Shown here: positions 1 to 6,487 of the stretch, piece by piece
Layout: every line of letters starts with the position of its first letter
How positions within the stretch are numbered: position 1 is the first letter of the stretch
Source: Pseudomonadota bacterium
Lineage (GTDB): Bacteria; Pseudomonadota; Gammaproteobacteria; Burkholderiales; Rhodocyclaceae
DNA length: 6,829 nt
Direction: 5' to 3'
Assembly (NCBI GenBank): GCA_030917225.1
Contig: JAUPVD010000005.1
Location: 1-6,829 of the forward strand
Translations under genes and position numbers: made by a program
The notes under the pieces: model-generated
Told to the model about the DNA's origin: nothing
Databases searched by the model: none
Seen by the model: only the letters and a program-made list of their open reading frames with translations

Positions 1-560
1 AAGGCGTTGTGCAGCCCTTCGCCGCTCTCTTCCCAGCCAGAGGGGTAGGCGCGACCGAAACGGAAAAGGATGTCACGCACATCGGCCAGCGCCAGGTCTG
101 CACCACGGACTTCCAGATTGAGCTGGACCAGATCGAGGTCGTGAAAGAAGTAGAGATCGAGATGGACAATACGCAACTCGATCGGTGCCTGCCCTTTGCG
201 CAAGGTCAGCCGCAGGCGGTCGATATCCTTGCGCCGGAAGATATGTACCGGTGAATTTCCCGGCGGATCATCCGCCGCGACATGACGCGAGCGGCCTTCG
301 CCGTAGAGAAAGCGCTGCACATAGGGCAGGAAGGAAACGAATTCCCGGTAGTGGCGCTCACGGAAATTTCCGGGGTCGTCGGTGAATTCGTCATCGATCC
401 GCCGCCAGGGATGCGGCGTCTTGAGGGTTTCGAACACCTCCCAATGCCGGCCTTCGGCACCGCCGCCGGCCAGTGGCTCCAGTTGCAGCGGCCACACCAG
501 ACTGGCGTGAAACAAGCGGACGCGGCTGTCGTCTTCAATGCTGTTCTGCTGTACCGACAC
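1..560 (-). CDS. Uncharacterised protein, N-terminal 186 residues (C-terminus beyond left edge)
   Basis: The reading frame is open from 560 to the window edge and has the codon use of a real gene. I do not recognise the family and assign no function. I chose the GTG at 558-560 (protein begins MSVQQNSIEDDSRVR) because AGGGAG lies five bases upstream of it; the frame stays open further upstream but without a better start. The visible part is soluble-looking and rich in charged and aromatic residues. It has a dense aromatic stretch (RERHYREFVSFLPYVQRFLY), a later segment HLDLYFFHDLDLVQLNLEV of alternating hydrophobic character, then RFGRAYPSGWEE. There is no signal peptide or membrane helix in this part. 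It lies 145 bp downstream of leuA on the same strand, but with its own possible promoter. A membrane domain in the missing part cannot be excluded. Confidence 0.75.
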   Translation of the reverse strand, partial: MSVQQNSIEDDSRVRLFHASLVWPLQLEPLAGGGAEGRHWEVFETLKTPHPWRRIDDEFTDDPGNFRERHYREFVSFLPYVQRFLYGEGRSRHVAADDPPGNSPVHIFRRKDIDRLRLTLRKGQAPIELRIVHLDLYFFHDLDLVQLNLEVRGADLALADVRDILFRFGRAYPSGWEESGEGLHNA

Positions 561-584
561 CGGAACTCCCTGCTCATCAGGCAA

Positions 585-597
585 TGGCAAGATTCTA
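585..597 (-). promoter_or_regulatory. Possible promoter (-10 TAGAAT) for the left-edge gene
   Basis: On the minus strand TAGAAT (592-597) matches the sigma-70 -10 consensus at five of six bases. A start near 585 would give a leader of about 25 bases before the GTG at 560. The best -35 candidates (TTTGCC at a 16-base spacing or TTGCCT at 15) are weak, so this is tentative. Confidence 0.3.
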
Positions 598-705
598 GTC
601 GAAGAACGTGCCAGGCAAAGCGTTCCGGAAGCATCCGCAGCAAGTGTCGCCGACCACGGTCGGTACGGCCGCGCAGGCTACACGGCGCCGCGCAGCCGCC
701 AACGG

Positions 706-2400
706 CTAAGCAGCCTGCCTGCTCGAGACCTCGCCCCTTGCCCATTGCATGCGGCTGACGCCGCTCAGCAATGCCCTGATCGACGCCGTCACGATGTTCG
801 GATCGATGCCGACACCGAACATTTCCTTGCTGCCGGTGCCGGCAATTTCGATGAAGGCACAGGCGCTGGCGTTACCCGCTTCGCCGCTGGCGCCCATCGA
901 ACGCTCTTCATAGCTGCGCACCTGGATGTCGATGCCGGCGCCCTGCAACGCATGCACCGCGGCGTCGATCGGCCCGTTGCCTTCGCCGGTGAGCAGGTGC
1001 GGCGTGCCATTGATGTCGACGTTGAGGCGAATGCCCTGCGCACTGCCATGCTCGAAAAGATGGTGATCGCGATAGCGCACCGGCGCCTCGGCGTCGAGGT
1101 AGGTGGCCGAGAACAGCGCCCAGATATCAGTGGCACTCACCTCGCCGCCGTGCTTGTCGGCATGCGCCTGCACGACGCCGGAAAACTCGACCTGCAGGCG
1201 ACGCGGCATGACCACCCCGTACTCCGCCTCCATCAGGTAGGCGATGCCGCCCTTGCCCGACTGGCTGTTCACGCGGATGACCGAATCGTAGCTGCGGCCG
1301 ACGTCGGCCGGGTCGATCGGGAGGTAGGGCACTGACCATTGCTCCGCTGCCTTTTGGGCAGCGAACCCCTTCTTGATGGCGTCCTGGTGGGAGCCGGAGA
1401 AGGCCGTAAAAACGAGATCCCCGACGTACGGATGGCGTGGGTGGATCGGGAGCTGGTTGCAGTGTTCGACGGTGCGCGCAACGGCGTTGATGTCCGAAAA
1501 ATCGAGCTGCGGATCGACGCCCTGCGTGTACATGTTGAGGGCCAGCGTGACGAGGTCGACGTTGCCGGTACGCTCGCCGTTGCCGAAGAGACAGCCTTCG
1601 ACACGATCGGCACCGGCCATCAAGCCAAGCTCGGCGGCGGCGACCGCCGTGCCGCGGTCGTTGTGCGGGTGCAGGCTGATGATCACGCTGTCGCGCCGGG
1701 CGAGATGGCGGTGCATCCACTCGATCTGGTCGGCGTAGATGTTGGGCGTGGCCACCTCGACCGTGGTCGGGAGATTGAGGATCACCTTGTTGTCCGGCAT
1801 GGCGCCCCAGGCTGCAGTCACGGCATCGCAAATTTCGAGGGCAAAATCGAGTTCGGTAGCCGTGAAGGTTTCCGGGCTGTATTCGAGCACCCACTCCGTT
1901 TCCGGCTGCGCGGCGGCAAGGCGCTTGATCTGCTGGACCGCCGTCACGGCCATCTCGATCACTTCCGCCTTGCTCATGTTGAAGACCACATCGCGGAACG
2001 GCTGCGAGGTCGCCGTATAGACATGGACGATGGCCCGGCGGGCGCCGCGCAAGGATTCCATGGTGCGCTCGATCAAGGGCGCACGCGCCTGCGTCAGCAC
2101 TTCGATGGTCACGTCGTTGGGGATATGGCCACCTTCGATCAGGCCGCGCACGAAATCGAAATCGGTCTGCGAAGCCGAAGGGAAGGCCACCTCGATCTCC
2201 TTGAAGCCGACCTCGCAGAGCATGCGGAACATGCGCATCTTGCGCTCGATATCCATCGGCTCGAACAAGGACTGGTTGCCGTCGCGCAGGTCGGTACTCA
2301 TCCAGATCGGCGGCTGGGTAATGGTACGGCTCGGCCACTGGCGATCGGCCATCGGCACCGAGGGGAAGGCTGTGTATTTGGCGGCGGGGTTGTGCAACAT
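706..2400 (-). CDS. leuA: 2-isopropylmalate synthase, long (actinobacterial/betaproteobacterial) form
   Basis: Cytoplasmic enzyme of the first committed step of leucine synthesis: it condenses acetyl-CoA with 2-oxoisovalerate to 2-isopropylmalate. The 564 residues match the usual length of the long-form family. The N-terminal TIM-barrel domain shows STDLRDGNQ (R39 and D40, catalytic and metal-binding), the HPHND motif with metal ligands H244 and H246, and GNGERTGN with N280. These correspond to R80, D81, H285, H287 and N321 of the Mycobacterium tuberculosis enzyme as I remember it. The C-terminal regulatory domain (about 435-555) contains [11 protein letters not shown] and the typical [16 protein letters not shown] end, the part that senses leucine in the family. 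The ATG at 2400 has AGGAG at 2406-2410. The gene stands alone on its strand and diverges from an Lrp-type regulator, which suggests control by amino-acid supply. No clear terminator follows the stop. Confidence 0.96.
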   Translation of the reverse strand: MLHNPAAKYTAFPSVPMADRQWPSRTITQPPIWMSTDLRDGNQSLFEPMDIERKMRMFRMLCEVGFKEIEVAFPSASQTDFDFVRGLIEGGHIPNDVTIEVLTQARAPLIERTMESLRGARRAIVHVYTATSQPFRDVVFNMSKAEVIEMAVTAVQQIKRLAAAQPETEWVLEYSPETFTATELDFALEICDAVTAAWGAMPDNKVILNLPTTVEVATPNIYADQIEWMHRHLARRDSVIISLHPHNDRGTAVAAAELGLMAGADRVEGCLFGNGERTGNVDLVTLALNMYTQGVDPQLDFSDINAVARTVEHCNQLPIHPRHPYVGDLVFTAFSGSHQDAIKKGFAAQKAAEQWSVPYLPIDPADVGRSYDSVIRVNSQSGKGGIAYLMEAEYGVVMPRRLQVEFSGVVQAHADKHGGEVSATDIWALFSATYLDAEAPVRYRDHHLFEHGSAQGIRLNVDINGTPHLLTGEGNGPIDAAVHALQGAGIDIQVRSYEERSMGASGEAGNASACAFIEIAGTGSKEMFGVGIDPNIVTASIRALLSGVSRMQWARGEVSSRQAA

Positions 2401-2476
2401 GGCGGCTCCTGAAGGCGATGGAAGCGAAAGGCTTCGATGGATGAAATCTTACGGAAATCGCGCCGCAGGTGATTGC

Positions 2477-2494
2477 GTTTTGTGGCCACAAAAC
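2477..2494. promoter_or_regulatory. Perfect 18-bp palindrome, candidate operator between leuA and the Lrp-type gene
   Basis: GTTTTGTGGCCACAAAAC reads identically on both strands. It is AT-rich at its flanks in otherwise GC-rich DNA and lies in the divergent promoter region. Its centre (2485.5) is 32 bp, about three helical turns, from the centre of a second palindrome at 2511-2524. It lies just downstream of a possible minus-strand -10 (TATAGG), so a bound protein could block leuA. The binding protein is inferred to be the adjacent Lrp-family regulator. Confidence 0.6.
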
Positions 2495-2510
2495 CTATAG
2501 ATTGGCAATG

Positions 2511-2524
2511 TTATTGCGCAATAA
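2511..2524. promoter_or_regulatory. Perfect 14-bp palindrome, second candidate operator
   Basis: TTATTGCGCAATAA is a perfect inverted repeat. It contains TTGCGC on the minus strand, 16 bases before TATAGG, which together make a weak candidate leuA promoter. On the plus strand it sits just upstream of a TATATT (2528-2533) that could be the -10 for the regulator gene. Occupancy here could affect both directions. Confidence 0.55.
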
Positions 2525-2575
2525 GGCTATATTTGAGACAGTATCTGCTTACACACTGCCGCCAACGGGGAATTC

Positions 2576-3037
2576 ATGGAACTCGACCGCTACGATTTGG
2601 CGATTTTGCGGGCACTGCAGGACGACGGCCGCATCAGCAACCAGGACCTGGCCGACCGCATCGGTCTCTCGCCATCACCGTGCCTGCGCCGTCTGCGCGC
2701 TCTGGAAGAATCCGGGCTGATCACCGGCTATCGCGCACTGGTCGACGCCAAGAAGCTCGGCCTGTCGCTGATGGCGCTGATCCACATTTCGATGGACCAG
2801 CACACACCGGAGCGATTCGCCAACTTCGAAGCCAAGGTCGGGGAAATTCCGGAAGTACTCGAATGCCTGCTGATCACCGGCCAGGACGCCGACTATCAGA
2901 TCAAGGTGGTGGTCAAGGACATGGATGCCTACCAGGAACTGCTGCTCAACCGCATCACCCGCATCAAGGGCGTTACCGGCGTGCATTCCAGCTTCGTACT
3001 GCGCCGGGTGGTGGACAAGACAGCGCTGCCGGTGTGA
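2576..3037 (+). CDS. Lrp/AsnC-family transcriptional regulator
   Basis: DNA-binding regulator of the feast/famine family, at the normal length of 153 residues. The N-terminal helix-turn-helix covers about residues 16-45 (NQDLADRIGLSPSPCLRRLR), followed by the linker EESGLITGYRALVDAKKLG. The C-terminal RAM/effector domain (about 66-143) includes TGQDADYQIKVVVKD, where G102 to Y107 is the usual effector-binding turn. The end, HSSFVLRRVVDKTALPV, is typical of Lrp itself rather than of AsnC. The ATG has GGGGAA (2567-2572) before it. The gene diverges from leuA over a region with two palindromes, so autoregulation and control of leuA are likely but inferred. The family gives no safe clue to the specific effector; leucine or another amino acid is plausible. 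Confidence 0.93.
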   Translation: MELDRYDLAILRALQDDGRISNQDLADRIGLSPSPCLRRLRALEESGLITGYRALVDAKKLGLSLMALIHISMDQHTPERFANFEAKVGEIPEVLECLLITGQDADYQIKVVVKDMDAYQELLLNRITRIKGVTGVHSSFVLRRVVDKTALPV

Positions 3038-3059
3038 ATGTGTAGTTGTGTGATTGCGC

Positions 3060-3074
3060 CCGGCTAAAAGCCGG
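3060..3074 (+). other. Small hairpin after the Lrp-type gene
   Basis: CCGGCT and AGCCGG form a six-base stem around AAA. There is no T-run on the plus strand, so it is not itself a good terminator. It lies directly before the stronger hairpin at 3085-3106. Confidence 0.35.
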
Positions 3075-3077
3075 ACG

Positions 3078-3106
3078 AAAAAAAGCCGCAGGAAGCTGCC
3101 TGCGGC
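3078..3106 (-). terminator. Rho-independent terminator of the fcc operon, probably acting both ways
   Basis: GCCGCAGG (3085-3092) pairs perfectly with CCTGCGGC (3099-3106) around a six-base loop. On the minus strand the stem is followed by seven Ts (3078-3084), a textbook terminator for fccAB, whose last stop lies 22 bases upstream. On the plus strand the stem is followed by CTTTGTCT, a poorer tract that may still end the regulator transcript. Confidence 0.85.
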
Positions 3107-3127
3107 CTTTGTCTGGCTGAGACTAAT

Positions 3128-4399
3128 TTACGTCAGCATGTCGGCCCAGATATTCTTCGCCCAACCCATCGCGAACCCTGCCTCGATTTCGTTGCGCGCA
3201 GCCGATACGCCGCCCGAACCGGGAACGGTGAGCATCGTCTTCTTCTCGGCGTCGTACTTGTGCACCGAGGCAACGTGGATGACGTTCTTCGCATCGACGA
3301 AGCTGTAGCAGGTGTTGGACATCATCACCTCGCTGCTCGGCGCTTCGCCGGCGAGCAGATTGAGGATGGCGGCAGCGGCCACCTTGCCGTGCTGGTTGGC
3401 CATGAAGCCGGATTTCGGCATCAGCGGCGCTGAGAGCGTCGAGTCACCGAGGATGTGGATGCCCTTGGCGTTCACCGACTCCATGCTCGTCCAGTCGATC
3501 TCGGCCCAGCGGTTGTTCGCCAGCTTGGCACCCGATTGCGCGACCAGCGTACCGGCGCGCTGCGGCGGCACGACGTTGAGCACGTCCGCCTTGACCTTGT
3601 CGAATTCGAGGATGGCCGTGCGGCTGGCGACATCGACATCGCGCAGTTCGCTGTTCGGGCGATATTCGAGGATGCCCTTGTAGTTGTCGCCCCAGGCCTT
3701 CATGAACAGGCCCTTCTTCGAGACGATATCCTCGTTGGCATCAAGCACCAGCACCTTCGACTTCGGCTTCTTCGTCTTGAAGTAATGGGCGACCATCGAG
3801 GCGCGCTCGTACGGCCCCGGCGGACAACGGTACGGCGCCTTCGGGATGGTCAGCGCATAGACGCCACCGTCCTTCATGTCTTCGAGTTGCTTCCTCAGCG
3901 CCACGGTCTGCGGGCCGGCCTTCCAGGCGTGCAGGATCTTGCTCTGGGCGTCGGCGCCCTTCAGTGCCGGCACGGCGTCCCACATGAAGTCGACACCGGG
4001 CGAGAGCACGGCGCGGTCGTAGCCGAGTTCGCCATGTTTGGCGAGCTTGATCTTGCGCTTCTCGGCGTCGATGCCGACGACGTCGTCGTGAATGACGCGC
4101 ACGCCCCACTTCTTCAAACCTTCGTAGCTGACCGTGATGTCGGCCAGCGTCTTCTCGCCGGCAACGACGAGGTTGGAGATCGGGCAGGAAATGAATTCGC
4201 TGTTGCGCTCGACCAGGGTCACTTCGACACTGCCGTTGCTCCACATGCGCAGGTACTTGGCGGCGGTCGCACCGCCATAGCCGCCACCGACAACAACAAC
4301 GTGGCCGGTCGCCTTGCTGCTACCACCAGCACAGCCGCCGAGGGTGACGACACCGGCCGATGCGCCGGCTGCCTTGAGGAAATCGCGACGATTGAACAT
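3128..4399 (-). CDS. fccB: Flavocytochrome c sulfide dehydrogenase, FAD subunit (Tat-exported)
   Basis: Periplasmic flavoprotein that oxidises sulfide to sulfur or polysulfide and passes electrons to the cytochrome subunit encoded just upstream. The 423-residue precursor begins with a twin-arginine signal (NRRDFLKAAG, R4-R5). It continues with the FAD-binding GGGYGG (38-43) and ends with the FCSD-type flavin-binding domain. C72 in ISCPISN is in the position of the cysteine that covalently holds FAD in the Allochromatium enzyme (Cys42 of the mature protein). C192 (YRCPPGPYER) and C364 (SNTCYSFVD) match its redox-active cysteine pair, judged from memory. I chose the ATG at 4399 because TAAGGAG lies just upstream and the Tat motif follows at once. 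That Shine-Dalgarno overlaps the fccA stop codon, implying translational coupling. LGGC (20-23) also looks like a lipobox, so the protein may be membrane-anchored. Confidence 0.93.
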   Translation of the reverse strand: MFNRRDFLKAAGASAGVVTLGGCAGGSSKATGHVVVVGGGYGGATAAKYLRMWSNGSVEVTLVERNSEFISCPISNLVVAGEKTLADITVSYEGLKKWGVRVIHDDVVGIDAEKRKIKLAKHGELGYDRAVLSPGVDFMWDAVPALKGADAQSKILHAWKAGPQTVALRKQLEDMKDGGVYALTIPKAPYRCPPGPYERASMVAHYFKTKKPKSKVLVLDANEDIVSKKGLFMKAWGDNYKGILEYRPNSELRDVDVASRTAILEFDKVKADVLNVVPPQRAGTLVAQSGAKLANNRWAEIDWTSMESVNAKGIHILGDSTLSAPLMPKSGFMANQHGKVAAAAILNLLAGEAPSSEVMMSNTCYSFVDAKNVIHVASVHKYDAEKKTMLTVPGSGGVSAARNEIEAGFAMGWAKNIWADMLT

Positions 4400-4409
4400 G
4401 GTCGTCTCC

Positions 4410-4721
4410 TTATTTCTGCACGGCCAGATAGCCGGCAATGAGGTCGATCTGCTCGTCGGTATAGCCCTTCGAGATCTGGTGCATCACGGTCGCCGGGCGA
4501 ACGCCGGAGCGGTATTCCTTGATCTTCTTGACCAGTTTTTCCTTCGGTTCGCCGGCAATCGGCTCCATGCCGGCGCCCGGCACGGCCTTGCCGTTGGTAC
4601 CGTGGCAGTTGGCGCAGTTGGCCACAAGGTTGCGTGCCAGATTAGGGTCTTGCTGGGCTGCGGCGGGGCCAGCAAGCAGCGCCAGCGCGGCCATTGATAA
4701 TGCAAAGTTCAGTTTTCTCAT
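4410..4721 (-). CDS. fccA: Monoheme cytochrome c subunit of flavocytochrome c sulfide dehydrogenase
   Basis: Small periplasmic electron-transfer cytochrome, 103 residues. A Sec signal peptide (about 1-22, hydrophobic core LSMAALALLAGPAAA) is followed by one CANCH heme-attachment motif (C36, C39, H40). M80 in PATVMHQISKGY is the likely sixth heme ligand. The class is the c553/c554 type (cytochrome c4 half). Only one heme motif is present, unlike the diheme FccA of Allochromatium; monoheme partners are known in other sulfide oxidisers. The start has a very strong AGGAGGAG upstream. fccB begins ten bases after the stop, so the two are co-transcribed. The partnership with FccB rests on this adjacency. 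I saw no convincing promoter in the gap before it. Confidence 0.88.
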   Translation of the reverse strand: MRKLNFALSMAALALLAGPAAAQQDPNLARNLVANCANCHGTNGKAVPGAGMEPIAGEPKEKLVKKIKEYRSGVRPATVMHQISKGYTDEQIDLIAGYLAVQK

Positions 4722-4894
4722 TAGGGTCTCCTCCTGGAAAGCATGGTTTTCTAAAGAACGTGTGAGTCTAACGCGCCCGGATAGAAGCGAAAAGAATTGC
4801 TGGGAAGAACTTTATCGCCATTTGTTATTTACCCGCAGACTCTGAAAACCACGGCATCAGCGCCCGTCTCCGGCCGGGCTGCGCAGACAGGCAC

Positions 4895-4903
4895 TGGTAT
4901 ACT
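4895..4903 (+). promoter_or_regulatory. Extended -10 promoter of the YjdM-type gene
   Basis: TGGTATACT is a TGn-extended -10 box (TATACT, five of six consensus bases). It predicts transcription from about 4910 and a leader of roughly 29 bases to the ATG at 4939. The -35 region is poor (CGGGCT at 17-base spacing), as tolerated with an extended -10. Confidence 0.55.
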
Positions 4904-4938
4904 TCGCCGCCTCAGCTCGCACATCTCAGGAAACCACC

Positions 4939-5280
4939 ATGTCCGCCACCCCGCCCTGCCCCCAATGCACCCTGGAAAATACCTACCCGGACGGCGCAAA
5001 TTTCGTATGCGCCGATTGCGGTTTTGAATGGGCGGCCGGAGAGACCTCGGCGGCCGGCGACGATGCGCGTGTCGTCCGCGACGCCAACGGCACGGTGCTT
5101 CAGGATGGGGATGCGGTAGTCCTGATCAAGGACCTGAAGGTCAAAGGCTCATCAACAACGCTGAAGCAGGGCACCAAGGTAAAGAGCATCCGGCTCGTCG
5201 GCGACGGCGACCACGAAGTCGACTGCAAGATGGACGCCGGCAACTACATGCTGAAGGCCTGCTTTTTGAAGAAGGCTTAA
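4939..5280 (+). CDS. yjdM: YjdM/PhnA-family zinc-ribbon protein
   Basis: Small cytoplasmic protein of 113 residues, the normal family length. The N-terminal zinc ribbon has two knuckles, CPQC (C7, C10) and CADC (C24, C27). It is followed by the conserved PhnA domain (DANGTVLQDGDAVVLIKDLK, then a segment with KGTKVKSIRLV-like character and the DHEVDCKMDAGNYMLK end). The family is often labelled alkylphosphonate utilisation protein PhnA, but the Escherichia coli member YjdM is not part of the phosphonate pathway and its role is unsettled. AGGA (4928-4931) precedes the ATG. It is a single-gene unit; the next gene converges on it with only 13 bases between the two stops and no obvious terminator. 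Confidence 0.92.
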   Translation: MSATPPCPQCTLENTYPDGANFVCADCGFEWAAGETSAAGDDARVVRDANGTVLQDGDAVVLIKDLKVKGSSTTLKQGTKVKSIRLVGDGDHEVDCKMDAGNYMLKACFLKKA

Positions 5281-5293
5281 ACCCGCGCCCTGA

Positions 5294-5716
5294 TCAAGGC
5301 GAAGGAGTCCGTGTCGCGATTGCTGCCGCCACCAGATGGCAGGCGGCGAGCAGATCGGTAACGATCCGCTCGTCCACGTTCAGATCGCCTTCGTATTCGC
5401 CCAAATTGCGAATTTCATGGCACTTCGCCAGTACCCGCCAGACCTGCGGCCCCAATCCCAGCGTGTGCGGCAAGGCTTGAAAGACGATATAGCGGTTGCC
5501 GGAGCGGTAACCTTGCAGACGCAAGGCGGCAAGACAAAGCGCATGCGCCGCGTTGTAGCCCAGGTCGAAACGGCTCTCCAACGAAAGGCTGTCATTATCC
5601 GCGTCATTCAGGCGCGCCAGCCCGGAGCGGCACAGCCCGGCAAATTCCTTCGCATCTAGCGCTTCTGCCTTCAGGGCCTTGCCCGGACCGCAGAGATTTT
5701 CAAGCGGCGAGGTCAC
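5294..5716 (-). CDS. HEPN-domain protein, partner of the adjacent nucleotidyltransferase
   Basis: 140-residue, mostly helical protein. The recognisable parts are RFDLGYNAAHALCLAALR (49-66), as in HEPN helices, and the late motif KCHEIRNLGEYEGDLNV (98-114), the RN-x-x-EY-x-G signature of one HEPN branch. The canonical HepT ribonuclease motif (R, four to six residues, H) is not seen after R103, so RNase activity is doubtful. The GTG start (5714-5716) has GGAGG five bases upstream and overlaps the end of the nucleotidyltransferase gene by 17 bases, so the two are translationally linked. The pairing matches MNT-HEPN toxin-antitoxin modules, in which the HEPN protein is the toxin and the nucleotidyltransferase neutralises it. 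A housekeeping role for the pair is also possible. Confidence 0.82.
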   Translation of the reverse strand: MTSPLENLCGPGKALKAEALDAKEFAGLCRSGLARLNDADNDSLSLESRFDLGYNAAHALCLAALRLQGYRSGNRYIVFQALPHTLGLGPQVWRVLAKCHEIRNLGEYEGDLNVDERIVTDLLAACHLVAAAIATRTPSP

Positions 5717-6317
5717 TCTCGCCTCCGATCAGCCAGAGCTTCGGCTGTTGCAACACCTTCGTGACAAAAGCATTGTCCTGCCCGATGCGCCTTGCCAACT
5801 CTGCCGACGTGTAGATCGTCGGATTCACCGGCCGGCCCAGACTGACACCGGCCACCTCCAGCACAACGAACAAGTCTGCATAGCTGAGCGTGTCGCTAAC
5901 CACCATCAGATCGATATCGCTGGTTGCGGTATCCGCTTTCCGTGCCACCGAGCCATAGACGAAAGCCGCCTTGATCCGGTCCGCCAGCGGCGCCAAAGCC
6001 TCGCGCAAGGGCTCGGCAAGACCGACGGTCTTCTGCGCGATCCCGCATAACTCGGCAAAGATCGGTGAATCCGGATTGGCCTGATAGTGCTTCTGGTTGC
6101 CCACCGGGTGCACCGTCACCAGCCCGCTTTGCACCAGCCGCGCCAGCTCTCGTTGCACCGCTCCCGACCCGCCACCAGTGAGTCCAATGATTTCGGTCGC
6201 GTAAAAACTGCGCACCGGCTGACCAAACAGCAGCCCCAGCACGCGTTGCTGCGTGCCGGTGAAGAGTGCATCGGCGAGACTGCCGGCAGAAGAAAATGGA
6301 GGTTCTTTTGTGCCCAT
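5700..6317 (-). CDS. Winged-helix nucleotidyltransferase, MntA-like (probable antitoxin and autoregulator)
   Basis: Two-domain protein of 205 residues from the ATG at 6317. Residues 13-85 form a winged helix-turn-helix (QQRVLGLLFGQPVRSFYATE, then GSGAVQRELARLVQSGLV and the wing PVGNQKHYQAN). Residues 95-200 are a minimal nucleotidyltransferase with the exact GS-x10-DxD motif (G122, S123, D134, D136). In the MntA-HepT system such enzymes AMPylate the HEPN toxin. The usual third carboxylate strand reads PVNPTIYT, with N165 where Asp often sits. In-frame starts at 6326, 6347 and TTG 6353 also exist. I prefer 6317 because the upstream ones lie inside the promoter, whose predicted start coincides with this ATG; none has a Shine-Dalgarno sequence. 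The HEPN gene overlaps its 3' end. Confidence 0.85.
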   Translation of the reverse strand: MGTKEPPFSSAGSLADALFTGTQQRVLGLLFGQPVRSFYATEIIGLTGGGSGAVQRELARLVQSGLVTVHPVGNQKHYQANPDSPIFAELCGIAQKTVGLAEPLREALAPLADRIKAAFVYGSVARKADTATSDIDLMVVSDTLSYADLFVVLEVAGVSLGRPVNPTIYTSAELARRIGQDNAFVTKVLQQPKLWLIGGESDLAA

Positions 6318-6346
6318 ATTGGGCATATTGCTACCCAATATGGGCA
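6311..6346. repeat. 13-bp perfect inverted repeat made of two palindromic operator-like sites
   Basis: The arms 6311-6323 and 6334-6346 are exact reverse complements around a ten-base spacer. Each arm contains its own near-palindrome, CCCATATTGGG and CCCAATATGGG (CCCA/TGGG around ATA), with centres 21 bp or two helical turns apart. A third copy of the half-site, CATATTG, lies in the spacer (6324-6330). This fits side-by-side binding of dimers of the winged-helix domain encoded immediately downstream. The arms overlap the promoter spacer and the transcription start. Confidence 0.7.
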
Positions 6347-6353
6347 TTGTCAA
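6317..6353 (-). promoter_or_regulatory. Promoter of the nucleotidyltransferase-HEPN operon, probably leaderless
   Basis: A perfect -35 TTGACA (6348-6353, minus strand) is followed after 17 bases by CAATAT (6325-6330), a weak -10. Transcription would start seven to eight bases on, at or next to the A of the ATG at 6317, giving a leaderless message. The operator arms cover the spacer and the start site, as expected for repression. Confidence 0.5.
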
Positions 6354-6390
6354 CGCATTACTACAGGGCCGGTGCGGGATGGCGCCCCAG

Positions 6391-6426
6391 AAAAGGAAAG
6401 GCCCGACGGTTTAACCCGCCGGGCCT
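6391..6426 (-). terminator. Rho-independent terminator of the tracrRNA
   Basis: On the minus strand AGGCCCGGCGG pairs with CCGTCGGGCCT over 11 base pairs (one G-T wobble) around GTTAAA, followed by TTTCCTTTT (6391-6399). It both ends the tracrRNA and forms its 3' hairpin. It also shields the same-strand nucleotidyltransferase operon downstream. Confidence 0.85.
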
Positions 6427-6487
6427 GGATTCGGTCGCCCCTTTTCAGGGGCACCTTATTGCAGCAACGGCTCTCACCCCGGAAAGC

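Noticed and set aside
650..663. Inverted repeat CCGACC-AC-GGTCGG after leuA
   Set aside because: The stem is short, the loop is too tight, and there is no T-run on either strand, so it does not qualify as a terminator.
206..745. 179-codon minus-strand frame over the left-edge gene
   Set aside because: It is in another frame of the same strand, overlaps the leuA end, and has Cys/Arg-rich low-sense composition; the frame starting at 560 has normal protein composition and a Shine-Dalgarno sequence.
538..2412. Two long plus-strand reading frames (538-1335 and 1339-2412) opposite leuA
   Set aside because: They mirror a fully supported leuA. Their protein sequences are His/Arg/Asp-rich antisense translations with no domain, and GC-rich codons explain the lack of stops.
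4400..4438. Earlier TTG start for fccB at 4438
   Set aside because: It would add 13 residues overlapping the fccA end and displace the Tat motif from the N-terminus; the ATG at 4399 has a good Shine-Dalgarno sequence.
3455..4441. 328-codon plus-strand frame opposite fccB
   Set aside because: Antisense shadow of fccB; no ribosome site or recognisable motif.
4722..4860. fccA promoter
   Set aside because: Candidates such as TAGACT lack any acceptable -35 at 16-18 bases; nothing could be supported.
4862..4879. Hairpin GCCCG/CGGGC upstream of the YjdM-type gene
   Set aside because: Five-base stem with an eight-base loop and no T-run, in a GC-rich stretch; probably chance.
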